Assembly (NCBI GenBank): GCA_947000775.1
Contig: CAMQGK010000334.1
Span: 642,501 to 706,500, forward strand
Source: Pterois miles
Taxonomy: Eukaryota > Chordata > Actinopteri > Perciformes > Scorpaenidae
Length of the DNA stretch: 64,000 nucleotides
Direction of reading: 5' to 3'
Shown piece by piece: positions 24,731 to 50,990 of the stretch. Under the pieces are notes generated by a model that ran no database searches, was not told the origin of the DNA, and was given only the letters and a program-made list of their open reading frames with translations. The position numbers and the translations under genes were made by a program. Every line of letters begins with the position of its first letter. Positions within the stretch are counted from its first letter, which is position 1.

Positions 24731-25260
24731 TAGAGCTGCAACAATTAATGGATTAGTTGCCAACTATTTTGATAATCGATTAATGGATTTGAGTCATTTT
24801 TTAAGAAAGACAAAAGTCAAAATTCTCCGATTCCAGCTTCTTGATTATTAATATTTTCTGTAGGGCTGTTAAAGTTAACGTGATAACAACACATGAACGC
24901 AACTTGCAATTTTTAAGTTGTAGCAGGCTGTTTTAAAGCTAGAGTGACGATACTGGCATCATATGAAACTAGAAAACTTAAGGAATCCATTGTCATAATA
25001 GCTCGTCGCGGAGGAGGATAAATAACGCTCCAAACTTTAATCAGAATTTACTACGGACAATCATGCAATTAAATATTTTTAGTTGATTGACAGCTGTATT
25101 TTTCTGGTTTCTTTCCAACTCTATGACAGTAAACTGAATATCGTTGAGTGGTGGACAAAACAAGGTATTTGAGGATGTCATCTTGGTACTTTGAGAAACA
25201 CTGATATTTAGACATTTTCTCCATTTTCTGACATTTCATAGACCAAATGAATAATTGATA
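24731..25260 (-). mobile_element. hAT-like MITE family A, split by another element
   Basis: Starts tagagctgcaac, runs to attttctg at 24860, then resumes at 25099 with tttttctg and ggtttctttcc, reading on as the same family. The 238 bases between are a family C element. The right end has decayed. Confidence 0.75.
24861..25098 (+). mobile_element. Family C MITE nested in family A
   Basis: Starts tagggctgttaaagttaacg and ends ttgattgacagctgta, which reversed reads tacagctgtcaatcaa, giving terminal inverted repeats. Flanks attttctg and tttttctg form an 8-bp target duplication with one mismatch. It is an internally deleted form of the family at 54709-55139. Confidence 0.75.
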
Positions 25261-26059
25261 TGATGGCACAACATACAGCTGAGCTCAGGTGGTAAAAGAA
25301 TTAACCTAGGGCCAGTTAAAATAACAAACAGCAATCAGTCATCTGTCAGCATTTTCCCGTCCTCCTTTATTCCTCCATCTTATTATAGTTATAATCACCT
25401 GCACAAAACCACAAGGCCATGTAAATGGAGATAAACATATATCATTTTTAGAAAGTATTCAAACAATATGCTCCTCATCAAATAGTGCTTGTTGCAACAG
25501 TCCCTGTGTTCAATCACACTATTGTGGTTGACTCTGGATGAGTAACTGAGCGGGTTTATTAATTACCAATGACCTTTAAAATCTTAGCAAACCATGGTGT
25601 GATTTTCCATTAGCCCGTACTTGTGAAAAAACAGGTTCAGAGGCAGCACTGTGGTCTGACAATGGCCCCTCTCTTTGACCAAAACATCTGATGACAGAAA
25701 TGCACAAGTATAGCCAGCTGGCAGAGTCTTACAACTACACATCCAAGAAACATTGCTTAGAAAGCAGCATCAAAGCCTGAGCCAAAGTGTCAGACTGTAT
25801 AGAAACATTTTAATACTCTGTTGATTTGATATTCAGAGGGGAACAGCCTTGATGCAGCCTCTGTGAATTCCAGTCTTTGTGTTTCTAGAAAGCTGATGAG
25901 GTGGTTTTATCAGCATGTCAGCTCTCAAGAATCAAACATGCTCAGATTGTCTGTGTAACTGCTTGTTTTACACTGTTCCTGTCTGCCAAGAAGCAAAATA
26001 ATCCTGGCACAGAAACAGTAATGCGTCAGCTTTGTAAAAGTGTTGGGACAACTAGTGTG

Positions 26060-26455
26060 AATTAGTGGTGCAAATCACAAGTTTCATCAGGATACAATAC
26101 GATATATTGATACGATATTTGCTGATCTCACAAAGTCTGCCACGACACCGTTAAAAACAATTTGTTTCAGGTGCCCTGCAATAAATATGAAATAATATCA
26201 TATGCCCACTTAACACAATCAGTTACAATTATATCAACTCACAAAAAGCAACTACAATTTGATTTGACAGTTTTATTACGGGAAGGAAGTGGTATACGGA
26301 AATGGTGGCACGGATGTGCCATGGGAATTTCAAAATAAAGGCGTATATTAAAGATGACCATATATATCAATGTTTGCACTTTGGATCAATGATATAAGCT
26401 TGCTGGTCATTGAATCCACATAAAGAACCAGATCATTGTATCCTTACACCCCTGG
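26060..26455. mobile_element. Probable hAT-like non-autonomous element
   Basis: Starts gtggtgcaaatcacaag followed by ggatacaatacgatat; the right end reads cattgtatccttacacccc. The ends share GGATACAAT and GGTG words in inverted orientation. No coding capacity. Confidence 0.45.
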
Positions 26456-27339
26456 TGTGAATGCACTGCTTGGACATCTGACTGGATAAACGTTAGGTTT
26501 AATGGCTACTATCTAGACATGTATAACTCAATGCCAGCTGAAATTAGACATTTCACTTCACACATCTCATAGGCCTAGTAAATACTCATTTTTTAACCTT
26601 ATCAGATGAGGCAAACAGGATACAATCAAGCTAGACTATTAAGTATTGCATTACTGTTTCTGGAGGTACTATTAATAGAGAAATAATTTGTGCAAACAAT
26701 GTCTGTATTGACTTAAGGAGGCATAATTTAATAAGAGGGTTAATTATGGAAATGACTTACCAACAGAAAGCCAGTGATCTCATCATGTACTGTGTGTCCC
26801 TGAAGTCATCTCCCACCCTGTTAGTTAGTTAGTAGTTTCTCATCCTCCAAAAAAAAAAACAAAGGACTATACTACTATTTCTTTGGAGGGAACTCAAAGG
26901 AATAAAGTAGCATAAACTTTCACTCATGTTTTATAATATTAATCTGTTTATTGCGCAAGTTCCTTCCTGTTCGGTTAAATTACGAAGACAGCTGGCCCGA
27001 TCAAGAAGTTTTATTTATGTGTAGATGTTAGCTCGCTAAATCTGGATCACTCACAGAGTTATGGCTAACTTAGCTCCACATTTTCCCCACTGTTAGGTTC
27101 TTGTTAGGTCTATAGGTTGGGTCTACCAACATAAACTTCCCATATGGATTATTCACATTATTATTTGAGTACCTGACATTGGCCAATATGATTCCTTGAC
27201 AGTTAAACATGTCACTAGTCCTATATAATGCAAAAAATATGAAAAAAAATCATATTTTTTTCAAAGGTCATGAGGGTGAAATTTTGCTGCATAACAGGAA
27301 TGACCCATGTAAACTACACATCCTCTCTTATACCCCTTT

Positions 27340-27425
27340 CACACCAATGACCAGGGCTGGTCCAGGGTTATCTGGTTATCTGACCCTGGTCCAGGGTTAA
27401 CTGACCCTGGTCCAGCCTTCCTTTG
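27340..27425. repeat. GC-rich short tandem/palindromic repeat
   Basis: The word ctgaccctggtccaggg occurs repeatedly (about 27378 and 27402) and in near-inverted form (gaccagggctggtccaggg near 27350). It could form hairpins. Common as part of fish dispersed repeats that start cccctttcacacc. Confidence 0.4.
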
Positions 27426-28038
27426 GTCAGTTCACAAGCAATCATACCCACACACATGTCATGTGTACACTTTCTACAGTCTTTAAGGTGAATTTTCTTC
27501 TTATTTCTTCTCTCCTATCATCAGTAATCTCTTCATGTTCTCTTAACTACTCAATGAAACAAACATCTACACCTCACTGTTTCCACTTATATCTTCTGTT
27601 GGGAGATGGGGGTGTGTTAAGTGTGAGTATATAACAACTACCTTTAGACCGAAAAATCAAACGGACATTTAAAAAAAAAAAACCTGCAGCTGCAGCTCGA
27701 TACAGTGGTAAGCTAACCTGATTAGTTAGCCTAACGTTAGCGATTTCAGCCACAAACAAACACGCAGCTAACAACTGCTTCGAGCCAGACACGCTAGCTT
27801 AAATACAGCTATAAAAGGACAGAGATGTGTCGTTATTTGAACACCGGTTTCAGCGACAGAAAAGCACACAGTCCCAAAGGTTAGTAAAACTGAAACGTTA
27901 GTCCAAACCGACACAGATAGCCTGATGATTTGCATGCTGTCATTCATTCAGACCCCCTTCCTCACTTGGCTCAGAAACGGGAAGTTCTTAAATGACACAC
28001 GGACTTTCCATTTTTAAGAGAATAATGAGTCGGTTTAC

Positions 28039-28200
28039 CTGCTCTTGAATACTGTAAACTTGTGGTACTTCCGTTAAACAGGTTACTGTTTATGATGCAT
28101 ATTTCTTCTGGTTTTCGCTGTTTAACTGCTGTTGTTTGACCGCTTGGTTTGCCCTTTATCGGTAGATGTAGCAGAGTGGCGGTGAGGAGACTGTAGCAGA
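28039..28200 (-). other. me2: Probable ME2 non-coding exon 1
   Basis: A donor consensus (aagagcag then gtaaac) lies at 28039/28038, and the sequence upstream is relatively CpG-containing and promoter-like. It precedes the start-codon exon by a 5-kb intron, like the human gene, whose first exon is also non-coding. The upstream edge is a guess. Confidence 0.45.
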
Positions 28201-28320
28201 GCCTGGCCGCTCAACCAATCACATGCTGGGATTCCCTTCTTGGTTACCGTAATGATCGCCATAAACCGCTTACTGCGCACTTAGTACCGTAGTTACCATA
28301 CAAGACAGGAATCTCATTTT
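28180..28320 (-). promoter_or_regulatory. Probable ME2 promoter region
   Basis: On the minus strand it contains a CCAAT-type motif in reverse (tgattggttg near 28213-28222) and a GC-richer stretch (gagcggccaggctctg). It lies just upstream of the proposed first exon. No TATA box is visible. Confidence 0.4.
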
Positions 28321-28354
28321 GAAAAGAAGAAGAAGAAGAAGATTTTTTGGGGAA

Positions 28355-28420
28355 ATTATTTTTAAAAGGGGGGGGGGGGGCCGGGGGGGGGGGCGGGGAA
28401 CCCCCCCCCTTTTTTTTAAG
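28355..28420. repeat. G-run / C-run low-complexity hairpin
   Basis: A run of 13 G, two C, 11 G, C, 4 G, then 9 C and 8 T, preceded by TTTTTAAAA. The AAAAGGGGG and CCCCCTTTT parts are complementary. Could be a G-quadruplex or hairpin, but looks like a sequencing or gap-fill artefact. Confidence 0.6.
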
Positions 28421-29913
28421 TTTTTGTAAATAAGGTTTCTAATGTTTTGTTTTTCTGTACGTTGATCTGTTTATTTTTGGAGTTTTTTTAGTTTTTTTAA
28501 TCCTAGTCCTGAGAGAAACAACAATTAATTCAGCTGCATTTTTCTATGGCTTGAAATTACTTTTTTCCCAGCATCTTATCTCTACACCATTTTGACCTTT
28601 TTATTCTCACAATCTATATTTATATGTTGTGCCTATATTTGTTGTTTTGTGCAAAATAAGCAAAAGTAAAACAGAATATACCACAAAGGAGCACAGCAAG
28701 ACTATATTATATGGTAAACAGTAGAGGGCAATAGAGATCTGCTTTGAATTGGTCATCTACCCACAGATATCACAATGCATTGTGTTAAGTTTTCCAAGTT
28801 GGCTACATCACATTTACACTGGTGTAGATTACCACTAAGACCTGTTCTGTGATCTGTCCTGTCTGTGTTCAAGTTAGTTTTGTAATAATGTGGTCGCTGT
28901 GTTTGGGAATATGCACCACTAAAGTACAATATCATAAATATCAAGGGCAAGCAAAGGGATAGTTTCTATGAATAATTCAAAACTCAAGCTTAAAGAGATT
29001 TAAAGAGGTATCAGTCATGTGGTCATGGATGATTAAGTGGTATTTTATTGTATTTTCCTCTTTGTGCTCTGTGCTGTTTTGTATGTTAATGTTTTCCTGT
29101 TGAGCTGTGTGTATTTGTAAAAATGGCCATCTTAGAAAGGGCGTTGCAATCTAGCCTTGGGCTTTAATTATAAATTCTGTGGTGCAAAATAAATATTAAT
29201 CAAATACAAAATACCCTTAAATAAATTCTAGCAATATTTATTATTTCGGCATTACAGCACAAGAGTAGAACACATGAGGTCAAAAAATTGTTTGAGTAAT
29301 TTTATTAATTTTTCCGCAAAAACAGAAACTGCAAAAAGAGATACTATCAATCAATATTGAGCATTTAAAAACCTCACAGCTCTTCTCAAACAAAAAGCTG
29401 AGTCCTCTGCAAAGCGTGAGTACAAAAGAAATAAGAGCCCACATAAATATGACTGTCCAAAAAAGTGACACATAGTAAAAACAACAAAGTTTAAGCTATC
29501 TGAATATTGTGAAAGCCATGCAGGAGGGAGAGGATATGTTACATTCAGCGACTGGAAGCATCGAGGTGTACTGAGGCACATTTTCTACATTTCTTCACAC
29601 ACTTTAAACAATTGACTTAGGCTCAGTAACCATGTGTTACAGTGTGTTTGCGTTATTAGTCAATGATGTTATTGCTGGCTAAGGTTACCTGCAGAGGAAA
29701 CTGTAAAATGCAAATGTGATCATTAGATGTGTGTAGTGAAAAACTAGACTCCTTGTCATTAGTTGGACTGCAGCACAGCTTCTATCTATTTCTTTAAATA
29801 CATAATTTAATAGCTGGATAATTGATATTTAATAGACAGTTTGTACTTTATTTGAACACTTCTATCAGTTAGTCTAGCAATTCAGCTCAAGTATGGTTAC
29901 TGTAAAATCTTAG

Positions 29914-30235
29914 CAGTGGTTCCCAACCTAATTTTCTTGAAGCTCCTCCTACCTGTATCTAAGAAAAGATGAGCCACCACAGTGAAAATGTTGTTTTTGA
30001 AAGGCTAAACACCAATAAGTAAGGACAGAAGCAGAATATTTTGTCAGATTTTGCTAGGAGCAAGAAACATATCTTTTAAATTGCTTTACTTTTGTATAAA
30101 TTGTCCAGTAAGTGTGTTGTTAGGATTTTAGTTACACAAGAGGAAATCTCTCAGAGCAGACAAATCCTGGCGCACCCCCCTGTGATCTTTGGTGCCCCTC
30201 TAAGGAGGACCCAGACCCCAGGTTGGGAAACACTG
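29914..30235. mobile_element. hAT-like MITE family D
   Basis: Left end cagtggttcccaacct and right end aggttgggaaacactg are 16-base inverted repeats with one mismatch; CAGTG-ended termini are typical of hAT elements. 322 bp, no open frame. Flanks do not give a clean 8-bp duplication. Confidence 0.7.
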
Positions 30236-30993
30236 CTTTAGAGGTACATTATTGATAAAAATCAACACTGATAGGTGGAGTTCCAGTTGTCGTTGAGGAA
30301 AACCTGTATTTCTGAATGTGCTAGTGACTCTAATGTGCTTCATGTCTATCGTGAATGTAACAGGATATACCTGGCTTTGCTGTATCATAGGTTGTACAGT
30401 TTGCAATTCTCACGTATGGATCATACTATGTTGTGCAACTGCTTACAACCTGTGTGTGTTACCCACAGTGAAGGTGCACATATTAACTTTATATGAGCAT
30501 TAATAGTTAACAGCTGTTAACGGCAGAGACAGAGAAACCATTGCTGCATTGTGTGAAAGTGGATATGAGCTTGATTTCCAGGTTGTCAGTTCTTGCCACA
30601 CTATCACTGTCCTAGTGGTCTGTGCATAGACTCTATAATGTGGAATGAGGATTAAAATCAATAGAGGGTAAGAGAGTATGAACAATGGGTATAAGATGCT
30701 GGACTGCAAGATCATTAAACAGATAAAACATGTCTTATTCTGGGGAGTTTGCTGTAGCTGTGCTGGCAGTGTGTTTTATGCTTCTCAGTATTGTGCCTCT
30801 GGTGTAGCTGGACCCTTGTGATAGCCTATACATTGTTTACATGCACACCTACAGCAGAGCATTACACAGTGAAACCAAGGATGGTAGAAGCCTATTTCTT
30901 CTAGGTTATACAGTATTGGGCACATGAATTTAACTGTAGCCGATTTTTTTTTTTGGTGCTAGCACAGCAGAATAACTTCCGCATCCTCACTAT

Positions 30994-31425
30994 CAGACTG
31001 TGTTGTAGTCAAGACCACCTGTACCGAGACCAAGTAATAACCTAGACTAGAGCGTATCGAAACCGAGGCAAGACCAAGACTTTGAAGAGCTGAGACTGCG
31101 TCAAGACCAAAACCACATATACTGTAGACTGTATGTGTAGACCATGAGAAATGTACTGCTAAAATAATCGAAAGGGCAATGCAGAAGTGAATGTGATGTG
31201 GAAATGGTTGTTTTCTATGAGTAAAACACAGCTTTGATGTTACAAATAAATCAGACAATGCATAGGAAATTTCTGCATTTGTGGTCTTGAAATAAAATCC
31301 AGATTCCTTCTTTGTCTGAAACCGACACAAGACCGAGTAAAAATGCATTCCACTCCAAGACCTTCAGAAAGTGGTCTTTAGATCTCAAGAGCAGACCAAA
31401 TCGATCTTTAGTACTGCAACACTCC
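30994..31425. mobile_element. MITE-like element with AAGACC/GAGACC motifs
   Basis: The left end gtgttgtagtcaagaccacc and the complement of the right end (gagtgttgcagtactaaag) share GTGTTGYAGTA. The interior repeats words such as accgaggcaagaccaagac. Non-coding. Confidence 0.5.
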
Positions 31426-32807
31426 CATCAGCTTTTTAGTTCGAGGAGTGAAGTGAATGTGAGATGCACTTGGTTGAGAAAGTACTTTTAGTCTTTTACC
31501 TGATTTGGTTACCTTGAATGGGAGACATCACATTTCAGAATAAATACCATTCCGAGGGTCTAATGTCGTCCACGCCGGATAGAAAAGTATTTCAAAATAT
31601 ATGTTTTGCTTATTTTCTGTTTCATATATTGATATGGTTACTGGGCAGCATTGAGGAGTTCTGAGTATAAATCATTTCCTATAAAGGTTGTAAAGGACCT
31701 ACATTCTCCAAAATATATGCTACTGTTGTTTGAGTTTTAGCTTTCTGTGGTTAAGTAAAATGGTGACAGATATCTGAGAGGATCGTATCTTTTAAGTGTA
31801 AAGCAGACGATGACCTTGTTTTGGTGCATCAGGCAGACAGAATATGAAACTATTTACGATTGAACTAGAGCATAAATTATTACGACTGAGCATTCCACAT
31901 TTAAATAATATACAACACAACCCAAATAAAGAGAAAATTGTGCTCTAGCATTCAGCAAAGAATAACACAGGAATATCATTAACAACAGTCTTGAGAAATA
32001 CACTGTAGAATTAAATATGATAACAGTTTTATACAAGTTTACAAGGCATGTAGCAGTGACGAAGCTCATTAAGTCACTGCAGGAGTGGTAAAACAGCAAC
32101 AAATAAAATTTCCTCACGGTTCACCTGGTAGCAAAATTTGACTGATTATTTTTCAGTTAATACATTCAGTGAAACTTGGAAAAAGCATTTCCTGTCTCGT
32201 TATCATTATTCGGTGAACATCACCTTTGGAAGACTGACATTTTGAAAAAATTACTGAGTGACTGACACACAGCAGGGATCTTGAATAGAAACACAAATCT
32301 AAAGCAAACTTAAAAAACAAACCAAATAATCCCTCTCCAGTGTGTTATCCAGTACACAATAGCCTGGGTAACTCTTGTTATTTGCAAATGTTTGCGTCAC
32401 AGATTAAGCTGCCATCAAGTCAAGGTTAGACCCATCTTTAACTTGTCAAATCACACATACCACATCATTAATTAGATTATTATTTCTAAATATTGTCATG
32501 TAGAACAAATCCTTGATATCTGCAATGCTAAGCATGGTTATTTGTATTTATCCCAAATGCTTTTTGACCACTAATTGCCTGAGAGCACCTCTTGACAAAG
32601 CTGCAGGATTGTTTATGTGAGGGTTTTTGTCACAGCGTGTAGCGTGTCATTGCAATAATAACAAAAAGACTGCTAACACTAAGGTCTGATGTTTAAGCAG
32701 CATATTTAGCTGTGGACTGTGGACCTCACTGTAAAGCACTATGAGCATTTGCAAGTGCTACCCATTGTGGTGCTATACTGTGGTGGACCTGAAGTTGAAA
32801 TTCAGCA

Positions 32808-47151
<14,344 letters not shown>

Positions 47152-48046
47152 TTACATCTTGCTGGTGAGTCCAGAACCTTAACAAAAGACCTGATATTTC
47201 TCCAGGTAGCTGGTGCACATAGATGTCTGTTCTCATGTAGACCAAACTTCAGTACCACAACTAGGATTAAGTAGAAGTAGGATTATTTTATACAGAATTT
47301 CAAGCTGTATTGAGAAGAAGAATATTTTCTTCAAGCCTAAGCAGTGTCTTTGTGCATCATCTTCACCTCCTCTTCTGGTCCTGTGTGGGCGTAGGCTTCT
47401 TATTAAATCACCCTTTTACTGAACCAGAATCCACTAGCTATCACATAACTACCTTTGAAGTTTTTAGGACAAGGAGTGTAACGCATCTACAGTGTATGTT
47501 TAAAAATAACAGATTTTTTCTTCAGCATTTTCCTCTTGACACTTGATGTCTTTTGTAGTCTGCTGCAGTGATGCACTTCTAAAATCTCACTGTATTTTCC
47601 TCACATGCAGCCGATAGTCAGGATATCAGTGAGTCTCATTACTGTAATAAAACCCAGGGCAGGAGTATCCATAGAAACAGCCCTCTGTGTGGCTGATCCT
47701 GCTCTTACATGTGTAGATGCATCATGGGACGGCAGCAGGCGGACGGTCGGCTCTGCACTCCCCTCTCTCTCTCTGATAAATCTGTAATCCTCATTGACAA
47801 GTCGAAGCCTTCAATAGAGAGCCAGGAGAAAGGAGGTGGGGTTATGTGAGTTAAATTCAATGAGACTCTGTGGGCTCCTCCTCTTCTTCCATGATACCAG
47901 AGTCAGTCAGTCAGACAAGTTCATTCAGTGCGAGATCCACAGTTGGATGGCGGTCAAATCCCGGAGCTGTTGCACTCTCCGTGTGTACATGTGCATAAGT
48001 GTACATGCGCTTTAATCCCTCAGTAATCTGCTTCCTGTTGCCTTCT

Positions 48047-48155
48047 CATGAATGTAGGGATTTCAGCATCCCGCTGTGGTCACTGTGGAAAGATATACTG
48101 CTATTAGAAGAGTCGCTTCTGACACATCTGCTGCCGCCGCCACTGCTGGGGAGGA
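48047..48155 (-). other. Orphan exon-like segment, Ser-rich open frame
   Basis: An acceptor-like stretch (cccatttcctccccag) precedes about 34 open codons, S-G-G-G-S-R-C-V-R-S-D then S-S-I-S-F-H-S-D-H-S-G-M-L-K-S-L-H-S, ending in TGA at 48049-48047. GC content and codon choice look like coding sequence. It lies in MAPK4 intron 1 and does not fit MAPK4. I do not recognise it. It could be the last exon of an alternative transcript or chance. Confidence 0.25.
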
Positions 48156-48797
48156 AATGGGGTGAACAGAGAAGATAAAGATGAAAGTTACACAGCAACA
48201 GAGCCAGAGTGTTAACAAGGTCTGTGTTGCAGGAGTTACCATTACATAACACTGAATGGCAGTGTAACCTAATCTACTCCAGCAACTTAATGTGCTTAGA
48301 GAGTATAATCATGTCAGTTCAATGATGCTTTAATGTTTGCTATAGACACAATTTGACAGGATGGACTGTCACTTTGACTGTTGCATTTCCGTATCACAGC
48401 ACCACACCGTAACTTTATTTTGTCACGTTCAAAGCAAATCAACCTGCCTGACATTTTATTTCCACCCCGTGAAAAGGTCATGTAGTGGTAGAAAACAAAA
48501 AGCACTGACTTTCTCACACCCCTATAAATCCCTGAGCTGTAAGAACTCAAGCAATCCATCCATCCATCCATAAAACAAATCTCCCTGCTGTCAAAAGCCT
48601 GAGGGTAGGCTTGAGTATTAGCTCTCTTTCTCTCTAGAAATGGGGGGATGTGCACTCAATAACTTCTCTTTAACAGCATTCAGAATAAACACACTCCATG
48701 TTCATGTGAGCCAGCCTCAGTCAGGCTGAAAGAGTGTAACAACAGAGAGAGCGGCAGCGTTGACAGTGTTGCTGGGTGGGAGGTGCAGCACTGGGCT

Positions 48798-48815
48798 AAC
48801 TTTATATATAATGCA
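48798..48815 (-). promoter_or_regulatory. Possible TATA box of an alternative MAPK4 start
   Basis: The minus strand reads tatatataaag, with a GC-richer stretch just downstream. It lies between the CpG-rich first exon and the start-codon exon. Could equally be chance AT text. Confidence 0.25.
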
Positions 48816-49465
48816 TAACCACTGGAGATGGCGCTTGGTGCTCTCTGTGTGTTTATTCTGCATATTTCTTCAGGTTATGCAAGCATGTTATAAATTAGAA
48901 TAATTTGCAGTTCGTTGATGCCATACAGTAAAATGTCTTAATTTGCAATTATGGAGCCCATTGTCATTTTTAGAAATATCACGCTGGCTTAAAATAACTG
49001 AGGTTAAGGCAGAAAAATTAAACTACATTGAGCCAAATGATGTAGTAGGTGGAACAGAGGAGGGCACATCTTGTTGTACTCTGGTTTTGTGTAGCTGCTT
49101 CTGTGTCCCTGTTTTCTTTCTCTTTTTTTAATTGATTTTACTTCCCAACAGGCGTTAAGGCAGTTTTAGTTGAGATGGGAAACGCTGCATCCTCTCTGCA
49201 CACTGGCTTCCTGCGGCTGCCTTTGTGTGTCTGCATCCACTCCAGTGACGCCCCTGACTGAACAAAAACACTGAGCTGGAAGTGCATCTAATAAAACATA
49301 AAGACCCATTTCATAAATAAAAGAAGTATAAGAACAGCAAACAGGCCCAGTAGTGCTTATTTCCCCCTTTCTCGACCAGCTTCACGTCATCTTATCTGTG
49401 TCAGTATCTGTTCGCAATAACAAGGGGAAGAAGACAGAAAGATAACAGCAACCATCGGTACTCAC

Positions 49466-49567
49466 CGGAGCATCACGCAGCCGCAGCCCGACGTCCAGAG
49501 ACAAAGATCCGGGGAGAAGATGTGACAGATACGGGTCCTTGGAAGCAAAGAAAGTAAAACACGACCA

Positions 49568-49625
<58 letters not shown>

Positions 49626-49760
49626 CGCTGTGTGATTCAGATGATACAGGGAGGGATCAGCCGGTGCGGGTCGGCACCGGGGGCGATCCGCCGAGATGAG
49701 ATAAGCCAGCGGTTGCTGTAGAGAGCCGGTTATTGTGGGCGACTGTCCGCTCCCTGTCTG
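49466..49760 (-). promoter_or_regulatory. mapk4: Probable MAPK4 5' UTR exon and CpG-rich promoter
   Basis: CpG-rich DNA with a good donor (gctccg then gtgagt) at 49466/49465, about 2.4 kb upstream of the start-codon exon. It includes a long CT microsatellite (49571-49622), which would lie in the 5' UTR as GA repeats. The transcription start is not determined. Confidence 0.45.
49571..49622 (+). repeat. (CT)n microsatellite
   Basis: Uninterrupted TC/CT run of about 52 bases inside the CpG-rich MAPK4 first-exon region. Confidence 0.95.
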
Positions 49761-49828
49761 TCAGAGGAGTGATCTGAGAGAGGGAGGAGAGGAGGGATCA
49801 CCCTGATACAGATACAGACCGGAGTGAC

Positions 49829-49830
<2 letters not shown>

Positions 49831-49888
<58 letters not shown>

Positions 49889-49934
49889 CGTGGATGATGA
49901 AGAACCAGTCTCTCTCTCTCTCTCTCTCTCTCTA
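49831..49934 (+). repeat. (AC)n and (CT)n microsatellites
   Basis: An AC run (49831-49883), 28 bases of unique sequence, then a short CT run (49910-49934). They are just upstream of the MAPK4 promoter. Confidence 0.9.
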
Positions 49935-50937
49935 CTGATGAAATAAACTCTATGAAAGTTAAAGGGGAAAATCAGTCAGTCTAACTATATTTAAGAATAC
50001 CAGCATCCATCTTATTTTAGCTTGATTATCACAGCTTCATCAATACCATCTACCCAGGCCACCGCTCCCACCATGCACATCTCGCACTGTGCATAAGGCA
50101 CCAAGGGCTGTAAGAGGTGCCACAATTATCATCATCATCATCACCATCACCATCATAATCAGGGTCCGAAATTAACGCCTGCTAAGCACCAATAAATTTT
50201 CCATCTGGCGCGTAGCACTGAAGGCTATCTGAGATGTTGGGTTTGTTTACTTTTTCAGAGATCCTTTGTTTGCTTTTTCATAGATCCTTTATGAATTTGT
50301 TTGGGAAGATGATTTACTCGTGGGGGAAGAAACTGAACAGAACAAACTGAATTTCTATCTTTCGTTACTTATTGCTAAATCTCTGAAAAATGGTGATTTT
50401 GAATCAAACTCTGGACTCTATTTCCGGTTAATGTGACTGGGACATTTGATCATCTTACACTTATCTCCCCAGATCCACTTGGTTCGAACCAATCCAACAG
50501 CATCCAATCACGTTTCACAAGAAAACCATGAAGAACGAACGTTATGTTGCTGAGCACCAGCTGGATCCAGTTACACTGTTGTTAAAATGACACCACAAAG
50601 CAATTACGCCTAGGGCACCCAAACGGCAAGCAGCGTGGCCCTGCATCTACCATCCAGCTGACGTGCCGGATTTTTGTGATTGAGATTCCCCTGGAGAGGA
50701 AGCCAAAGAGGATCCTTTGTTCATACTGAATACTGTTAACAGCAGCAAGGATGCCACCGCATGTCAAGGAGCCCTAATGAGAAATAACAGTTTGTTCAAG
50801 TACAAGAGATCTGTAGAAAGTTGACACTCTTGGGAGATACAGTCAGAGAGATAGTGAACATGAAATGTACAGTATAAGCTTGTATAAGCATGTCACCTCA
50901 ATGGAAATGACCATTTAGGCAATGTGGTAAAATATGC

Positions 50938-50990
50938 GGGCTGCATGGTGGTGCAGTGGTTAACTCTCTCGTCTCACAGCAAGATCTACA
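50938..50990 (+). mobile_element. Truncated tRNA-like SINE fragment
   Basis: gggctgcatggtggtgcagt then ggttaactctctcgtctcac resembles the head of tRNA-related fish repeats with an A-box-like TGGTGCAGTGG. The B-box part is not recognisable. Confidence 0.35.

Larger units (their letters stand above)
22944..28038 (-). other. ME2 intron 1
   Basis: A 5-kb intron between the proposed non-coding first exon and the start-codon exon. Besides the elements listed it holds no coding exon that I can recognise. 25300-26050 and 26460-27330 look plain. Confidence 0.5.
28421..32807. other. ME2-MAPK4 spacer with probable MAPK4 3' UTR
   Basis: No coding exon found. The MAPK4 3' UTR must start at 32807 and run left, but I could not choose among several reverse AATAAA-like words. 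Two elements with inverted ends (29914-30235, 30994-31425) are inside. In human the gene MRO lies in this interval; nothing like its HEAT-repeat protein was seen. Confidence 0.5.

Noticed and set aside
50938..50990. tRNA gene
   Set aside because: Only an A-box-like word is present; no cloverleaf or B box, so at most a SINE fragment.
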